From assembly GCF_900142075.1 (NCBI RefSeq), contig NZ_FQZO01000003.1, positions 186,001 through 250,000 on the forward strand: DNA of 64,000 nucleotides, in the 5' to 3' direction. The translations under genes were made by a program, and so were the position numbers. Positions 18,165-27,421 of this stretch are shown piece after piece. Source of the stretch: Clostridium amylolyticum. GTDB lineage: Bacteria; Bacillota; Clostridia; Clostridiales; Clostridiaceae. Each line of letters begins with the position of its first letter. The stretch's first letter is position 1. The notes under the pieces were generated by a model. That model did not search any database and was not told the origin of the DNA. It saw only the letters and a list, made by a program, of their open reading frames with translations.

Positions 18165-19001
18165 GTGAAAACGGGAATTAATATATGGTCTTTTAGTAAA
18201 TACAATTCTATTAAGGAATGTATGGATTTAGCAAAAAAAGTAGGCTTTAATGGTTTAGAGCTTGCCTTAGATGAGGAAGGTGAAATAAGTTTAAACAGCA
18301 GAAAAAATGAATTGTTAGAGATAAAAAAACATTCTATAGAAGAGGGTATTCATCTTCATAGTTTAGCTAGTGGATTGTATTGGAAGTACTCTATTACTAG
18401 TCCAGATAAGGCTGTAAGGGAAAAAGCTTGTGATATAGTTAAAAAACAAATTGAAACTGCTTCAATTTTAGGAGCATCATCTATTTTAGTGGTTCCAGGA
18501 GCAGTGGGTGTAGATTTTATACAGAACTTTCAAGTAGTTAGTTATGAAAAAGCATATGAATTATCCTTAGAAGCTTTTAAAAATTTAAAATCTTATGCTG
18601 AAGAGTACAAAGTAAATATAGCTCTAGAAAATGTTTGGAATAAATTTTTATTATCTCCAATGGAAATGAAAAATTTTATTGATGAAATTAATAGTGACTA
18701 TGTGGGGGTATATTTTGATGTGGGCAATGTAGTTAACATAGGATATCCAGAACAGTGGATAAATATACTTGGCAAAAGAATAAAGAAGGTTCATGTAAAG
18801 GATTTTAAAAGAAGTGTTGGAAACATAAATGGATTTGTAGATTTATTAAGCGGAGATGTTAATTTTCCTGCTGTAGTAAAAGCCCTTAGAAATATAGGGT
18901 ATGATGATTATTTAACTGCAGAAATGTCTCCCTATAAATATTGTAAAGAGGGTATATTATATAGTACTAAAAGTGCTTTAGATAAAATCATAAAATTTTA
19001 G
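18165..19001 (+). CDS. TIM-barrel sugar-phosphate isomerase/epimerase-like protein (278 aa)
   Basis: Xylose-isomerase-like TIM barrel (AP_endonuc_2 fold), with the conserved metal-site positions visible: Glu in IALENVWN, Asp and Asn in YFDVGNVVN, His in KKVHVKDFK and a final Glu in YLTAEMSP. Such enzymes isomerise or epimerise keto-sugars, ketoinositols or related products of Gfo/Idh/MocA enzymes. It uses a GTG start behind AAGGAG. It is the first gene of the unit running to 24255 and lies 16 bases before the next oxidoreductase. The exact reaction is unknown. Confidence 0.88.
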   Translation: MKTGINIWSFSKYNSIKECMDLAKKVGFNGLELALDEEGEISLNSRKNELLEIKKHSIEEGIHLHSLASGLYWKYSITSPDKAVREKACDIVKKQIETASILGASSILVVPGAVGVDFIQNFQVVSYEKAYELSLEAFKNLKSYAEEYKVNIALENVWNKFLLSPMEMKNFIDEINSDYVGVYFDVGNVVNIGYPEQWINILGKRIKKVHVKDFKRSVGNINGFVDLLSGDVNFPAVVKALRNIGYDDYLTAEMSPYKYCKEGILYSTKSALDKIIKF

Positions 19002-19017
19002 CAAGGAGGATTCTATT

Positions 19018-20043
19018 ATGTTAAAGGTAGGAATTATAGGATTAGGTTTTATGGGAGGAGGTCATTTAGCTAAATATCAACAATTAGAAAAGGAAGGGTT
19101 CCCTGTAGAACTTGTAGCTATATGTGATGTGGATGAGAGTAAGCTTAAAGGAAAAGCTGTAGAGGGAAATCTAGAAGTAGGAAAATCAAAATATGATTTA
19201 TCCAAGTATAGGTTATATACAAATATGGATGAAATGTTAGAAAAAGAAGAGTTAGATTATGTAGACATAGCACTTCCTACATATCTTCATGCTGAAGCTA
19301 CCATAAAGGCATTAAATAAGGGATTGCATGTATTATGCGAAAAGCCTATGGCTCTTAATGTTCAAGAATGCCAAAGTATGATAGATGCTGCAAAGAAGAA
19401 TAATAAAAAACTTATGATAGGACAGTGTTTAAGATTTGAACCTGCCTATGTTGTGCTGAAAGATTATGTAGACAATAAAAAGCTAGGAGAAGTGACTTGT
19501 GCATATTTTTTTAGAGGAGGTACTACCCCTATATGGTCCTTTGAAAATTGGCTTTTAAAGAAAGAAAAAAGCGGTGGTGCTATGTTAGATCAGCATATTC
19601 ATGATGTAGATACAATAAGTTGGTTATTTGGAAAGCCAGAAAAAGTATCTTCTTTAGGAAAGGTAGTAGCAAAGGAAAGCGGCTATGATGCTGTCTCAAC
19701 TAACTATTTATTTAAGGATGATAAAGTAGTTAATGCTCAAGATGACTGGACCTTAAACGGAGGCTATGGTTTTAGACAAATTTATAGGGTTAATTTTGAA
19801 AAGGGAAACTTAATATTTGAAAATGGAAAAGTAACAGTACATGAAAATCAGGGAGAAAAGTTTGACATTGAACTTGATAAGGAAGATGGATATTATAGAG
19901 AAATTAAATATTTTGCAACCTGCGTAATGGAAGATAGAGAGATTGAAATTGCAACTCCTGAAACCTCTAAGTTATCAGTAGCTATTGTAAGGGTAGAAAT
20001 AGATTCAGCAGATAATAGGGGAGAATTTAAAGAAATATTTTAA
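19018..20043 (+). CDS. Gfo/Idh/MocA-family oxidoreductase (341 aa)
   Basis: A second NAD(P)-dependent dehydrogenase of the same family. Rossmann turn GLGFMGGGH near residue 8, EKP motif in HVLCEKPMA, and the substrate-domain block GGAMLDQHIHDVDTISWLFG. It starts behind AAGGAGG, 16 bases after the isomerase, so the two are surely co-transcribed. It differs from the 16789 enzyme in the LDQHIHDVD block, so the two probably act on different intermediates or form an oxidise-then-reduce pair, as in several Gfo/Idh/MocA pathways for inositols and keto-sugars (inference). Confidence 0.92.
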   Translation: MLKVGIIGLGFMGGGHLAKYQQLEKEGFPVELVAICDVDESKLKGKAVEGNLEVGKSKYDLSKYRLYTNMDEMLEKEELDYVDIALPTYLHAEATIKALNKGLHVLCEKPMALNVQECQSMIDAAKKNNKKLMIGQCLRFEPAYVVLKDYVDNKKLGEVTCAYFFRGGTTPIWSFENWLLKKEKSGGAMLDQHIHDVDTISWLFGKPEKVSSLGKVVAKESGYDAVSTNYLFKDDKVVNAQDDWTLNGGYGFRQIYRVNFEKGNLIFENGKVTVHENQGEKFDIELDKEDGYYREIKYFATCVMEDREIEIATPETSKLSVAIVRVEIDSADNRGEFKEIF

Positions 20044-20105
20044 TATATACCCATTTATAACTTACTTTTTGGATGATAAATTAAATAAGGTGAGAGGTGT
20101 AAACT

Positions 20106-21380
20106 ATGAAAATTAAAAAAATCCTATGTATTGCTATGAGTATTATAACAGCTGGTGCACTATTTGCAGGGTGCGGTAAATCAGAAGGAAACTCCAGCGG
20201 AAGTAAATCAGGGAAAGTGACCTTGGTATATGGACTTTGGGATAAGAATCAAGAACCCGTAATGCAGGATATAGCTAAAAAGTTTACTGAAAAAAATCCT
20301 AATATTGAAGTTAAAGTCCAAATTACTCCTTATAAACAATATTGGACCAAGCTTGAAACAGAAGCTCAAGGTGAAAACCTTCCAGATGTGTTCTGGATGA
20401 ATGGACCTAATATAATTAAATATGCCGATGCATCTTTACTGTTACCTATAGATGATAAGATAAAAGAGTCTGATATTAAGGTGGATAATTACCCTAAAGC
20501 TTTAGTTGACTTATATAATGTAGGTGGCAAGCAATATGGTATACCTAAAGATTGGGACACCACTGCAGTTTGGTATAATAAAGAAATTTTTGATAATGCC
20601 AAGGTGCCATATCCAAAATCTGATTGGACTTGGAATGATATGAGAGAAACAGCTAAAAAGCTTACAGATAAATCTAAAGGTATATACGGTATAGCGGCAG
20701 CACAAGATGATCAGCAGGGATACTACAATACTATACCTCAAGCAGGAGGATTTATAATATCAGAAGATAAAAAGAAATCAGGCTTTGATCAGCCAGGCGC
20801 TGTAGAAGGGATACAATGTTGGATAGATTTAATAAAAGATGGATCTTCACCTACCGGTGAGCAAATGCTAGAAAATACGCCTCAAGATTTGTTTGCCTCA
20901 GGTAAAGTTGCTATGGTGTTCCAAGGTTCTTGGATGGTACCTCAGTTTATGAAAAATGATGCTATTAAAGATAAAATTGACATAGCACCTATGCCTAAAA
21001 TAAAGAAAAATTCAGCTGTAATTCATGGATTAAGCAATGTAATATATTCAAAAAGTAAAAATCCTAAAGAAGCTTGGGAGTTTGTAAAATATCTTTCTGG
21101 CAGTGAAGCCAATGAAATAATAGCTAAGTCTGGTGTGGTTATTCCAGCATATAAACCTTCATTAGAGATTTTCTTAAAATCTTATGCAAATATTAATCTA
21201 AAAGCTTATACAGACGCTGTGGAATATTCGGTAATGTATCCAGTTTCAAAGAATACTTCTAAATGGACAACCATTCAAGATGAGAATTTAAAGAAAGTTT
21301 GGGCAAATCAAATGACAGCAGAGGAAGCAACTAAGAAGATTGGGGAAGAGATGAACAAGCTATTACAGGAAGAAAAGTAA
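20106..21380 (+). CDS. Sugar ABC transporter substrate-binding lipoprotein, CUT1 type (424 aa)
   Basis: Family 1 solute-binding protein with a lipobox ending at Cys23 (LFAGC), so lipid-anchored outside. Sugar-binding-protein landmarks: LVYGLWDKNQEPVMQDIAKKF, NLPDVFWMNGPN, WYNKEIFDNAKVPYPKSDWTW, FASGKVAMVFQGSWM. The upstream isomerase and dehydrogenase genes and the permeases at 21608 and 22522 complete the unit. A 15-bp stem-loop separates it from the permeases, as often seen where the binding protein must be made in excess. The transported sugar is unknown but should feed the two oxidoreductases. Confidence 0.92.
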   Translation: MKIKKILCIAMSIITAGALFAGCGKSEGNSSGSKSGKVTLVYGLWDKNQEPVMQDIAKKFTEKNPNIEVKVQITPYKQYWTKLETEAQGENLPDVFWMNGPNIIKYADASLLLPIDDKIKESDIKVDNYPKALVDLYNVGGKQYGIPKDWDTTAVWYNKEIFDNAKVPYPKSDWTWNDMRETAKKLTDKSKGIYGIAAAQDDQQGYYNTIPQAGGFIISEDKKKSGFDQPGAVEGIQCWIDLIKDGSSPTGEQMLENTPQDLFASGKVAMVFQGSWMVPQFMKNDAIKDKIDIAPMPKIKKNSAVIHGLSNVIYSKSKNPKEAWEFVKYLSGSEANEIIAKSGVVIPAYKPSLEIFLKSYANINLKAYTDAVEYSVMYPVSKNTSKWTTIQDENLKKVWANQMTAEEATKKIGEEMNKLLQEEK

Positions 21381-21448
21381 TAAATGTTTTACAAATAATA
21401 ATAATTAATTTTTTTAAATCAATGTAAAAGTTAAAATTCACATAGGAA

Positions 21449-21503
21449 AAGGCTGTTTTGATAGTAAAAATTTAATATTTATACTGTATATCAAAACAGC
21501 CTT
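21449..21503 (+). terminator. Stem-loop between binding-protein and permease genes
   Basis: AAGGCTGTTTTGATA (21449-21463) pairs perfectly with 21489-21503 around a 25-nt loop. The following sequence is only weakly T-rich (AATTATATAATT), so partial termination or 3'-end protection of the upstream message is more likely than a full stop. Confidence 0.75.
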
Positions 21504-21607
21504 AATTATATAATTCAACTTCTAATCAGAAGAATGTAAGCATTCTGGAATAGAGTACCGGCTTGTTTTTAGGACTTAGTACAAATACAATTTATGAGGA
21601 GTGCATT

Positions 21608-22507
21608 ATGAGGGTAAGAACTATTAGCAAAAAGAAAAGCAGTAATTATTTTTGGGCATATTTAATGATAGCACCGTTAGTAATAGGACTTTCAATTTTT
21701 TATATAATTCCTTTCTTTAGTAACTTATTTATAAGTTTTACCAATATGGGGCCCTTTGGTACTTATAAGTTTATTGGCATAGAAAACTATAAAAAGATAT
21801 TAGTTGATCCAAACTTTTATTTAGCTTTCAAAAATACATTTATTTATACTTTAATTTCTGTTCCTATAACCATTATACTTTCAATTATTTTAGCAGTCTT
21901 ATTAAATAGCGATATTAAAGGACTGTCTATATATAGAACCGTATACTTTTTACCTGCTATTACCATGCCAGCAGCTATCTCTATGGTGTGGAGGTGGCTT
22001 CTAAATTCTGATTTTGGATTGATAAACTTTACTTTATCAAAATTTGGAATACAGGGACCAGGATGGGTAACTAACCCTAAAATAGCGCTATACTCTGTAA
22101 TTATAGTAGGAGTATGGTCAAAAGTAGGTTATAACATGATAATTCTTTTAGCTGGGCTTCAAGGTATATCAAAAGCATACTATGAAGCAGCGGAAATTGA
22201 CGGCGCAGGAACTTTTAAGAAGTTTTTCTCTATAACCATTCCATTATTAACACCTACTATTTTTTTCGTAGTGATAATGACACTTATTGGATCTTTCCAA
22301 GTGTTTGAATATATATTTATGATGATTCCTAATAATAGTGTGGCACTTGAAAGCACTCAGTCAGTTGTATATTTATTTTATAAAAATGCATTTATGTTAG
22401 GAGAAAAAGGATATGCTTCTGCCATATCTATAATACTCTTCTTAGTAATAATGGTATTTACATTTATACAATTAAAATTTCAAAATAAATGGGTTCATTA
22501 TGATTAA
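21608..22507 (+). CDS. Sugar ABC transporter permease, CUT1 MalF type (299 aa)
   Basis: Six membrane helices; the EAA loop that contacts the ATPase reads EAAEIDGAGTFKKFFSITIPLL. The frame is open further 5' to 21563, but the ATG at 21608 is chosen because GAGGAG sits at normal spacing before it and the protein then begins with the usual positively charged segment. It is followed 14 bases later by the second permease. No ATPase gene occurs in the unit, so a shared MsmX-type ATPase encoded elsewhere is expected. Confidence 0.92.
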   Translation: MRVRTISKKKSSNYFWAYLMIAPLVIGLSIFYIIPFFSNLFISFTNMGPFGTYKFIGIENYKKILVDPNFYLAFKNTFIYTLISVPITIILSIILAVLLNSDIKGLSIYRTVYFLPAITMPAAISMVWRWLLNSDFGLINFTLSKFGIQGPGWVTNPKIALYSVIIVGVWSKVGYNMIILLAGLQGISKAYYEAAEIDGAGTFKKFFSITIPLLTPTIFFVVIMTLIGSFQVFEYIFMMIPNNSVALESTQSVVYLFYKNAFMLGEKGYASAISIILFLVIMVFTFIQLKFQNKWVHYD

Positions 22508-22521
22508 AGGAGGAGTATATA

Positions 22522-23355
22522 GTGGAGAACATAAATAAACCAAGGTTTGGTAAAAAATTATTGATACATCTAGTTTTAATATTTGGTATTTTGATAACAA
22601 TTGTTCCTTTTTTATGGATGATAATTACATCATTAAAAACTCTAGGGGAGTCAACACAAGTTCCACCGATAATATTTCCAAAGAAGTTAATGTGGTCTAA
22701 TTATGCAGAGGTACTAAAAACTCTTCCTTTTAAAAATTTCTATATTAATACATTAGTATCTACCATAGCAAAAACCTTAGGACAATTATTGTTTTGTTCC
22801 ATGGCAGCATATGCTTTTGCAAGAATAGAATTTCCACTAAAGAATTTTATATTCGTGATTATACTTTCTGTACTTATGGTACCTGGACAAATATTTTTAT
22901 TGCCTCAGTATATGGTAATACAAAAGTTAGGTTTGCTTAATAGCATATCTGCATTAATACTTCCAGGACTATTTAGTGCTTTTGGAACCTTTCTTTTAAG
23001 GCAGTTTTTTATGACTTTACCAAAAGAATTGGAAGAGGCAGCTATATTAGATGGATGTAACCATTTTCAAATATTTTGGAAGATAATGCTTCCTCTTGCT
23101 AAGGCGGGACTAATTTCTTTAGCAGTATTTACTGCATTATGGAGTTGGAATGATTTAATGTGGCCACTTATTGTTAATACTTCTACGGATAAGATGACAT
23201 TGTCTGCGGGATTAGCATCTTTACAAGGACAGCATGGTACTAATTTCCCAGTAGTAATGGCTGGTTCGGTAATGGCGGTTTGGCCGATGCTGGTTATGTT
23301 TATACTTTTCCAAAAGCAGTTTATAGAAGGAATAGCCTTTACTGGAGGAAAGTAA
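22522..23355 (+). CDS. Sugar ABC transporter permease, CUT1 MalG type (277 aa)
   Basis: Partner of the preceding permease. Six membrane helices, EAA loop EEAAILDGCNHFQIFWKIMLPL and the typical C terminus IEGIAFTGGK. GTG start behind AAAGGAGGAG. Together with the 21608 product it forms the membrane channel for the sugar bound by the 20106 lipoprotein. The isomerase gene follows after 84 bases. Confidence 0.92.
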   Translation: MENINKPRFGKKLLIHLVLIFGILITIVPFLWMIITSLKTLGESTQVPPIIFPKKLMWSNYAEVLKTLPFKNFYINTLVSTIAKTLGQLLFCSMAAYAFARIEFPLKNFIFVIILSVLMVPGQIFLLPQYMVIQKLGLLNSISALILPGLFSAFGTFLLRQFFMTLPKELEEAAILDGCNHFQIFWKIMLPLAKAGLISLAVFTALWSWNDLMWPLIVNTSTDKMTLSAGLASLQGQHGTNFPVVMAGSVMAVWPMLVMFILFQKQFIEGIAFTGGK

Positions 23356-23439
23356 AATAAAAATTTTAAATGTTAAATTTTCATAGTAAAGAAAGATATA
23401 TTCATAAATAGAGTGATTATTATGGAAGGGAGAATGCTT

Positions 23440-24255
23440 ATGCGTATAGGGATAATACATTATCTAAATGAAGATATAATAGAAGGATTTAAGAGGTTAA
23501 AGGAACTTGGATTTGAAAGCTGTCAATTGGTTTGCTGGGATGAAAAATATATGCAAGAGAAATATGCAGATTTAGTAAATAAGGCTAAAGAGCAAAGTAA
23601 AATTGATATAACTGCTTTCTGGTGTGGCTGGCCAAAACCAGTAGTATGGGATTTTTATGAGGGACCAATAACCTTAGGCCTTGTGCCAGCTGCTTACAGG
23701 TCTAGAAGGACAGAAATATTATTAAAAGCATCAGATTTTGCTAAGAAAATCCAGGTAAAGGATATAGTAACACATGTAGGTTTTTTACCTGAAGATCCTA
23801 ATAGTGTGGATTACAGAGGGGTAGTATCTGCTCTAAAAGTTATTGCTGACTATTATGAAAAAAACCAACAAAACTTTTTGTTTGAAACAGGACAAGAAAC
23901 TCCTACCACTTTACTAAGATGCATGCAGGATATAGGTAGAAAAAACTTAGGAGTAAATTTGGATCCAGCTAATCTGCTTTTATATGGAAAAGCAAATCCT
24001 ATAGATGCATTAGATATTCTAGGAGAGTATATAAAGGGAGTACACGGTAAGGATGGAGAATATCCTACAGATGGAGCTAAACTTGGACAAGAAAAACCCC
24101 TAGGAGAAGGGCGAGTTGACTTCCCTAAACTAATCCACAAATTAAAAACCTTAAATTATACCGGAGACATAACTATAGAAAATGAAATAAACGATAACAT
24201 GCAGCTAGAAAATATATTAAAAGGCAAAAAGTATCTAGAGTTATTGGTAAAATAA
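23440..24255 (+). CDS. TIM-barrel sugar-phosphate isomerase/epimerase-like protein (271 aa)
   Basis: A second AP_endonuc_2-fold enzyme in the AraC-controlled group. It shows Glu in FLFETGQE, Asp in VNLDPANLL, His in KGVHGKDGEY and Glu in DITIENEI as likely metal or catalytic residues. Several starts are possible between 23413 and 23440; 23440 is preferred because GAAGGGAGA precedes it at normal spacing and the protein then begins directly at the first barrel strand (MRIGIIHYL). It ends the unit, and a family B palindrome follows four bases later and probably terminates it. Confidence 0.87.
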   Translation: MRIGIIHYLNEDIIEGFKRLKELGFESCQLVCWDEKYMQEKYADLVNKAKEQSKIDITAFWCGWPKPVVWDFYEGPITLGLVPAAYRSRRTEILLKASDFAKKIQVKDIVTHVGFLPEDPNSVDYRGVVSALKVIADYYEKNQQNFLFETGQETPTTLLRCMQDIGRKNLGVNLDPANLLLYGKANPIDALDILGEYIKGVHGKDGEYPTDGAKLGQEKPLGEGRVDFPKLIHKLKTLNYTGDITIENEINDNMQLENILKGKKYLELLVK

Positions 24256-24258
24256 GTC

Positions 24259-24305
24259 ATCACCCCAGGGGTAGTTCCATAAAGTGGAACCGCCCCTGGG
24301 GTGAT
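24259..24305. repeat. Family B palindrome B1, likely terminator
   Basis: ATCACCCCAGGGG on the left pairs with CCCCTGGGGTGAT on the right, with an inner TTCCA/TGGAA pair. It begins 4 bases after the isomerase stop. The remaining ~290 bases up to 24598 show no gene or clear motif. Confidence 0.85.
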
Positions 24306-24597
24306 AACTTATTTTGGAAATATTAAATTTATACATATTATATGAGCTTATATGTGATATAATCTTTTATTCAGAGGAGTTTTCTGATATTCTCTAATTA
24401 AGTAATATAAACTGTGATTGTGACAGATAATATATGCAAAAGAAAATTGCACATTGTGTGTTAAAGTCTACTAGGTATATAAAATAATATAATATTTAGA
24501 GGAAAGATTAAAATTAAAGTCTTATCTAGAAGTATAATTAAAGATAAGAATATATATGAAATTGTGAAAATATAAATTAGAAATGAGGTTGTGAATT

Positions 24598-25437
24598 TTG
24601 ATTAAAATAGGAGATTATAATACTTTAAAGGTGGTAAGGGAAAAGAGTATAGGTTATTTTTTAGAAGGAGGAACTGAAGAATCAGAGGATGATATACTTC
24701 TTCCTAACAATAATGCGTTAGGGAGGAAGTTAGAAATAGGAGAGGAAGTTGAAGCTTTCATATACAGAGATTCCCAGGATAGGCTTGTGGCTACTTTGCA
24801 GAAACCCTTAGCAAAGGTCGGTGAATTAGCATATTTAAATGTTGCTGCAGTAACTGAAATAGGATGCTTTTTAGAGGTAGGCCTTGATAGAGATATATTA
24901 GTTCCTATGAAGGAAAAGTTATATAATCTTGAAAAAGGTAAATCCTATTTATTCTACATTTATCTTGATAGAACTGGTAGACTAGCTGCTACTACATACA
25001 TAGAGAAACACCTTGAGAATTCAGAAGAGTATAAAGTTGGAGATAGTGTAAAAGGAACAGTTTATGGCTTTCAAACTAATAATAGCGCTATGGTGGCTGT
25101 TGATAACCTATATAGAGGAGTAATTTTACATAACGAATATTTTACAAAACTACATCATGGGGATGTATTAGAGCTTAGGGTTAATAAAATATACGAGGAA
25201 GGCAAACTTGGACTAACTCCAAGAAAAGCTGCAAAAGAAGAATTACCTGTAATCCAAGAGACAATACTAAATTATTTAAAGTCTCACAATGGATTTATGC
25301 CCTTTAATGACAAAAGTTCTCCTGAAGATATCTATAAAACATTTAAGGTTAGTAAAAATTACTTCAAGAATGCCTTAGGCGGATTGATGAAGCAAAATCT
25401 TATTGTACAAGATAAAGAGGGAACAAGGTTGAAGTAA
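24598..25437 (+). CDS. cvfB: S1-domain RNA-binding protein, CvfB-like (279 aa)
   Basis: The layout matches CvfB: three successive S1-like beta-barrels (LKVVREKSIGYFLEGG, VAAVTEIGCFLEVGLDRDILVPM, GDSVKGTVYGFQTNNSAMVAV) and a C-terminal winged helix (EDIYKTFKVSKNYFKNALGGLM). The family binds RNA and influences virulence-factor or housekeeping expression in Firmicutes. The start is TTG behind GAGG. It stands alone, with family B palindromes on both sides. Its presence is a housekeeping anchor in an otherwise accessory region. Confidence 0.9.
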   Translation: MIKIGDYNTLKVVREKSIGYFLEGGTEESEDDILLPNNNALGRKLEIGEEVEAFIYRDSQDRLVATLQKPLAKVGELAYLNVAAVTEIGCFLEVGLDRDILVPMKEKLYNLEKGKSYLFYIYLDRTGRLAATTYIEKHLENSEEYKVGDSVKGTVYGFQTNNSAMVAVDNLYRGVILHNEYFTKLHHGDVLELRVNKIYEEGKLGLTPRKAAKEELPVIQETILNYLKSHNGFMPFNDKSSPEDIYKTFKVSKNYFKNALGGLMKQNLIVQDKEGTRLK

Positions 25438-25471
25438 AAATATAACTTTTAGAATATAGCATTGTGGTAAT

Positions 25472-25532
25472 AAATGTAACTATCCCTGAGGCACTTCCTT
25501 TTTATGGAATCATCCCAGGGGTAGTTACATTT
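25472..25532. repeat. Family B palindrome B2
   Basis: AAATGTAACTATCCCTGAGG pairs with the CCCAGGGGTAGTTACATTT arm, with inner TTCC/GGAA. It lies 34 bases after the cvfB stop; one arm is slightly diverged (CCCTGAGG). Confidence 0.8.
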
Positions 25533-25603
25533 ATTTGAAATCACCATACTTCTTCTGAATATTTTCATTGACAATAGATATTATAAGATATATTATTAAG
25601 GTA

Positions 25604-25621
25604 AAGTGGTAATTACCACTT
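25604..25621. promoter_or_regulatory. 18-bp perfect palindrome, probable GntR operator
   Basis: AAGTGGTAATTACCACTT is a perfect dyad of the GTGGTA..TACCAC kind bound by HutC/UTRA-type GntR repressors. It lies 95 bases before the GntR start, so autoregulation is likely. Diverged relatives of its left half (TGGTAATGA) occur before 26562 and 31140. Confidence 0.72.
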
Positions 25622-25715
25622 GGGTAAATTATATATTTAGATACTTAGATATTTGCTTATTTGGTTATTGCGATATTTGAGTATTGGTATTTATAAAAAA
25701 TTTGGAGGTTTGGCC

Positions 25716-26438
25716 ATGTTAGATAAGGATAGTAGAATGCCTTTATATTCTCAGCTCATGGATATTTTGATATATGAAATTGAAAATAATATGCAGGAAA
25801 ATGAAAAGATGTTGTCTGAGAGAGAGATCTGTGAAAAATATGATGTTAGCAGAACTACCGTTAGACAGGCATTTTCAGAGCTGGAGAGAGAAGGATATAT
25901 ATATAAGAGGCATGGCAAAGGTACTTTTGTAGCATCTAAAAAATATAAACAGAACCTTCAAGGTTTTTATAGTTTTACAGAGGATATGAAAAAGCTAGGT
26001 AAGAAGCCTAGTTCAAAGGTGCTTAAGTTTGAAATTCTTACTGCCAGCAATGATATTGTAAGGAAGATGAAGCTTTCAAAGGAAGAGATGGTGTATAAGT
26101 TTACTAGACTTAGGCTTGCAGATAATGAGCCTATGATGATTGAAACCACTTATGTACCCTATGAAAGGTTTCCAGGTATAACTAAAGAAGAGCTAAATAA
26201 AACTGCTTTATATGATATTTTAAGAGATAAGTTCAGCGAGACTTTAGAATATGCAGAAGAAAGCTTTGTGCCTGTACTCACCAATGAAGAGGAAGCTGAA
26301 AGCCTCCAAGTTGAGGTAGGTTCGCCTAGTCTTAAAATTACTAGGTTTTCCTATAATAAGCACGAGAATATTATAGAATATACCATAAGCATTTCCAGAG
26401 GGGATAAGTTCCAATATCAACTTAAGCTTATGAGATAA
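25716..26438 (+). CDS. GntR-family regulator, HutC/UTRA subfamily (240 aa)
   Basis: N-terminal winged helix (MPLYSQLMDILIYEIEN, MLSEREICEKYDVSRTTVRQAFSELEREGYIYKRHGKGTFV) and a UTRA effector domain (FYSFTEDMKKLGKKPSSKVL, YKFTRLRLADNEPMMIETTYVP, FSYNKHENIIEYTISISRGDKFQ), which binds phosphosugars. An open frame extends to 25653, but the ATG at 25716 has a TTGGAGG site and begins at the normal N terminus. It precedes the tagatose-type aldolase and kinase genes and probably represses them until an amino-sugar or tagatose phosphate appears. Confidence 0.93.
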   Translation: MLDKDSRMPLYSQLMDILIYEIENNMQENEKMLSEREICEKYDVSRTTVRQAFSELEREGYIYKRHGKGTFVASKKYKQNLQGFYSFTEDMKKLGKKPSSKVLKFEILTASNDIVRKMKLSKEEMVYKFTRLRLADNEPMMIETTYVPYERFPGITKEELNKTALYDILRDKFSETLEYAEESFVPVLTNEEEAESLQVEVGSPSLKITRFSYNKHENIIEYTISISRGDKFQYQLKLMR

Positions 26439-26448
26439 AATATGGTCA

Positions 26449-26472
26449 ATGGAATTGCAATGTCAATTCCAT
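26449..26472 (+). terminator. Short stem-loop after the GntR gene
   Basis: ATGGAATTG pairs with CAATTCCAT around a 6-nt loop, followed by AAGTTTTTACTT. It is a weak terminator at best and lies just before a second TGGTAATGA-type site (26488-26505). Confidence 0.5.
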
Positions 26473-26561
26473 AAGTTTTTACTTAACTGGTAATGACAAC
26501 ATTACAAGGAACATAAATTTAATATTAACTATACAAATCTAAAATAATTGGAGGAAAAAAT

Positions 26562-27419
26562 ATGAGAGAAATAGTTTCTACTAAGGACATTTTAATTAAT
26601 GCTAGAAAAGGAAGATATGCGGTACCAGCATTTAACATTCACAATCTTGAAACTATACAAGCAGTAGTGGAAGTAGCAGCAGAAATGAAGTCACCTGTAA
26701 TTTTAGCAGGTACACCTAGTACTATAGATTATGCAGGAGGAGATTATATAGTAGCTATAGCCCAAGCTGCAGCTAAAAAATATGATATTCCAATTGCTAT
26801 TCATTTAGACCATTTTGAAACCTTTGATGAAATAAAAAAATATATAGATATGGGATTTAAATCTTCTATGATAGATGCCTCCCACGAATTATTCAAAGAA
26901 AATATAAAGCTTACTAAAGAAGTTGTAGACTATGCTCATAGCAAGGGAGCTACAGTGGAAGCAGAATTAGGAAGATTAGGTGGACAAGAAGACGATTTAG
27001 TAGTAGACGCAAAGGATGCTGCTTTTACAGATCCAGACAGCGCAGTGGAATTTGTTAAGTTAACTGGTGTAGATTCTTTAGCTGTGGCCATTGGAACTGC
27101 CCATGGTTTATATCACGGAGAACCAAAGCTTGACTTTGATAGATTAGAGAAAATTGGACAAATCCTTGATATACCACTAGTTCTTCACGGAGCATCAGAT
27201 GTTCCAGATGAAATGGTTAAAAGAGCTATAACTTACGGAATATCAAAAGTAAATGTAGCTACAGATTTAAAAATACCTTTTTCAGATGCGGTTAAGAAAT
27301 ATTTTATAGAAAATCCAGATGCTAATGACCCAAGAAAGTACATGACTCCTGGAAAAAATGCTATGAAAGAAATAATAAGACACAAAATTTTAGTAATGGG
27401 CAGTGCAAATAGGGCGTAG
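26562..27419 (+). CDS. kbaY: Class II ketose-bisphosphate aldolase, tagatose-bisphosphate type (285 aa)
   Basis: Zinc-dependent aldolase splitting tagatose- or fructose-1,6-bisphosphate to DHAP and glyceraldehyde-3-phosphate. The metal and catalytic landmarks are HLDHFETFDE, EAELGRLGG, GTAHGLYHG and PLVLHGASDVPD. The length and the AVPAFNIHNLETIQAVVE opening fit the KbaY/GatY group better than plain FbaA. It starts behind TTGGAGG and the kinase ATG lies three bases after its stop, so it is tightly coupled to it. The adjacent AgaS-like and PTS genes favour the tagatose branch of amino-sugar breakdown, but fructose bisphosphate cannot be excluded. Confidence 0.87.
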   Translation: MREIVSTKDILINARKGRYAVPAFNIHNLETIQAVVEVAAEMKSPVILAGTPSTIDYAGGDYIVAIAQAAAKKYDIPIAIHLDHFETFDEIKKYIDMGFKSSMIDASHELFKENIKLTKEVVDYAHSKGATVEAELGRLGGQEDDLVVDAKDAAFTDPDSAVEFVKLTGVDSLAVAIGTAHGLYHGEPKLDFDRLEKIGQILDIPLVLHGASDVPDEMVKRAITYGISKVNVATDLKIPFSDAVKKYFIENPDANDPRKYMTPGKNAMKEIIRHKILVMGSANRA

Positions 27420-27421
27420 TT

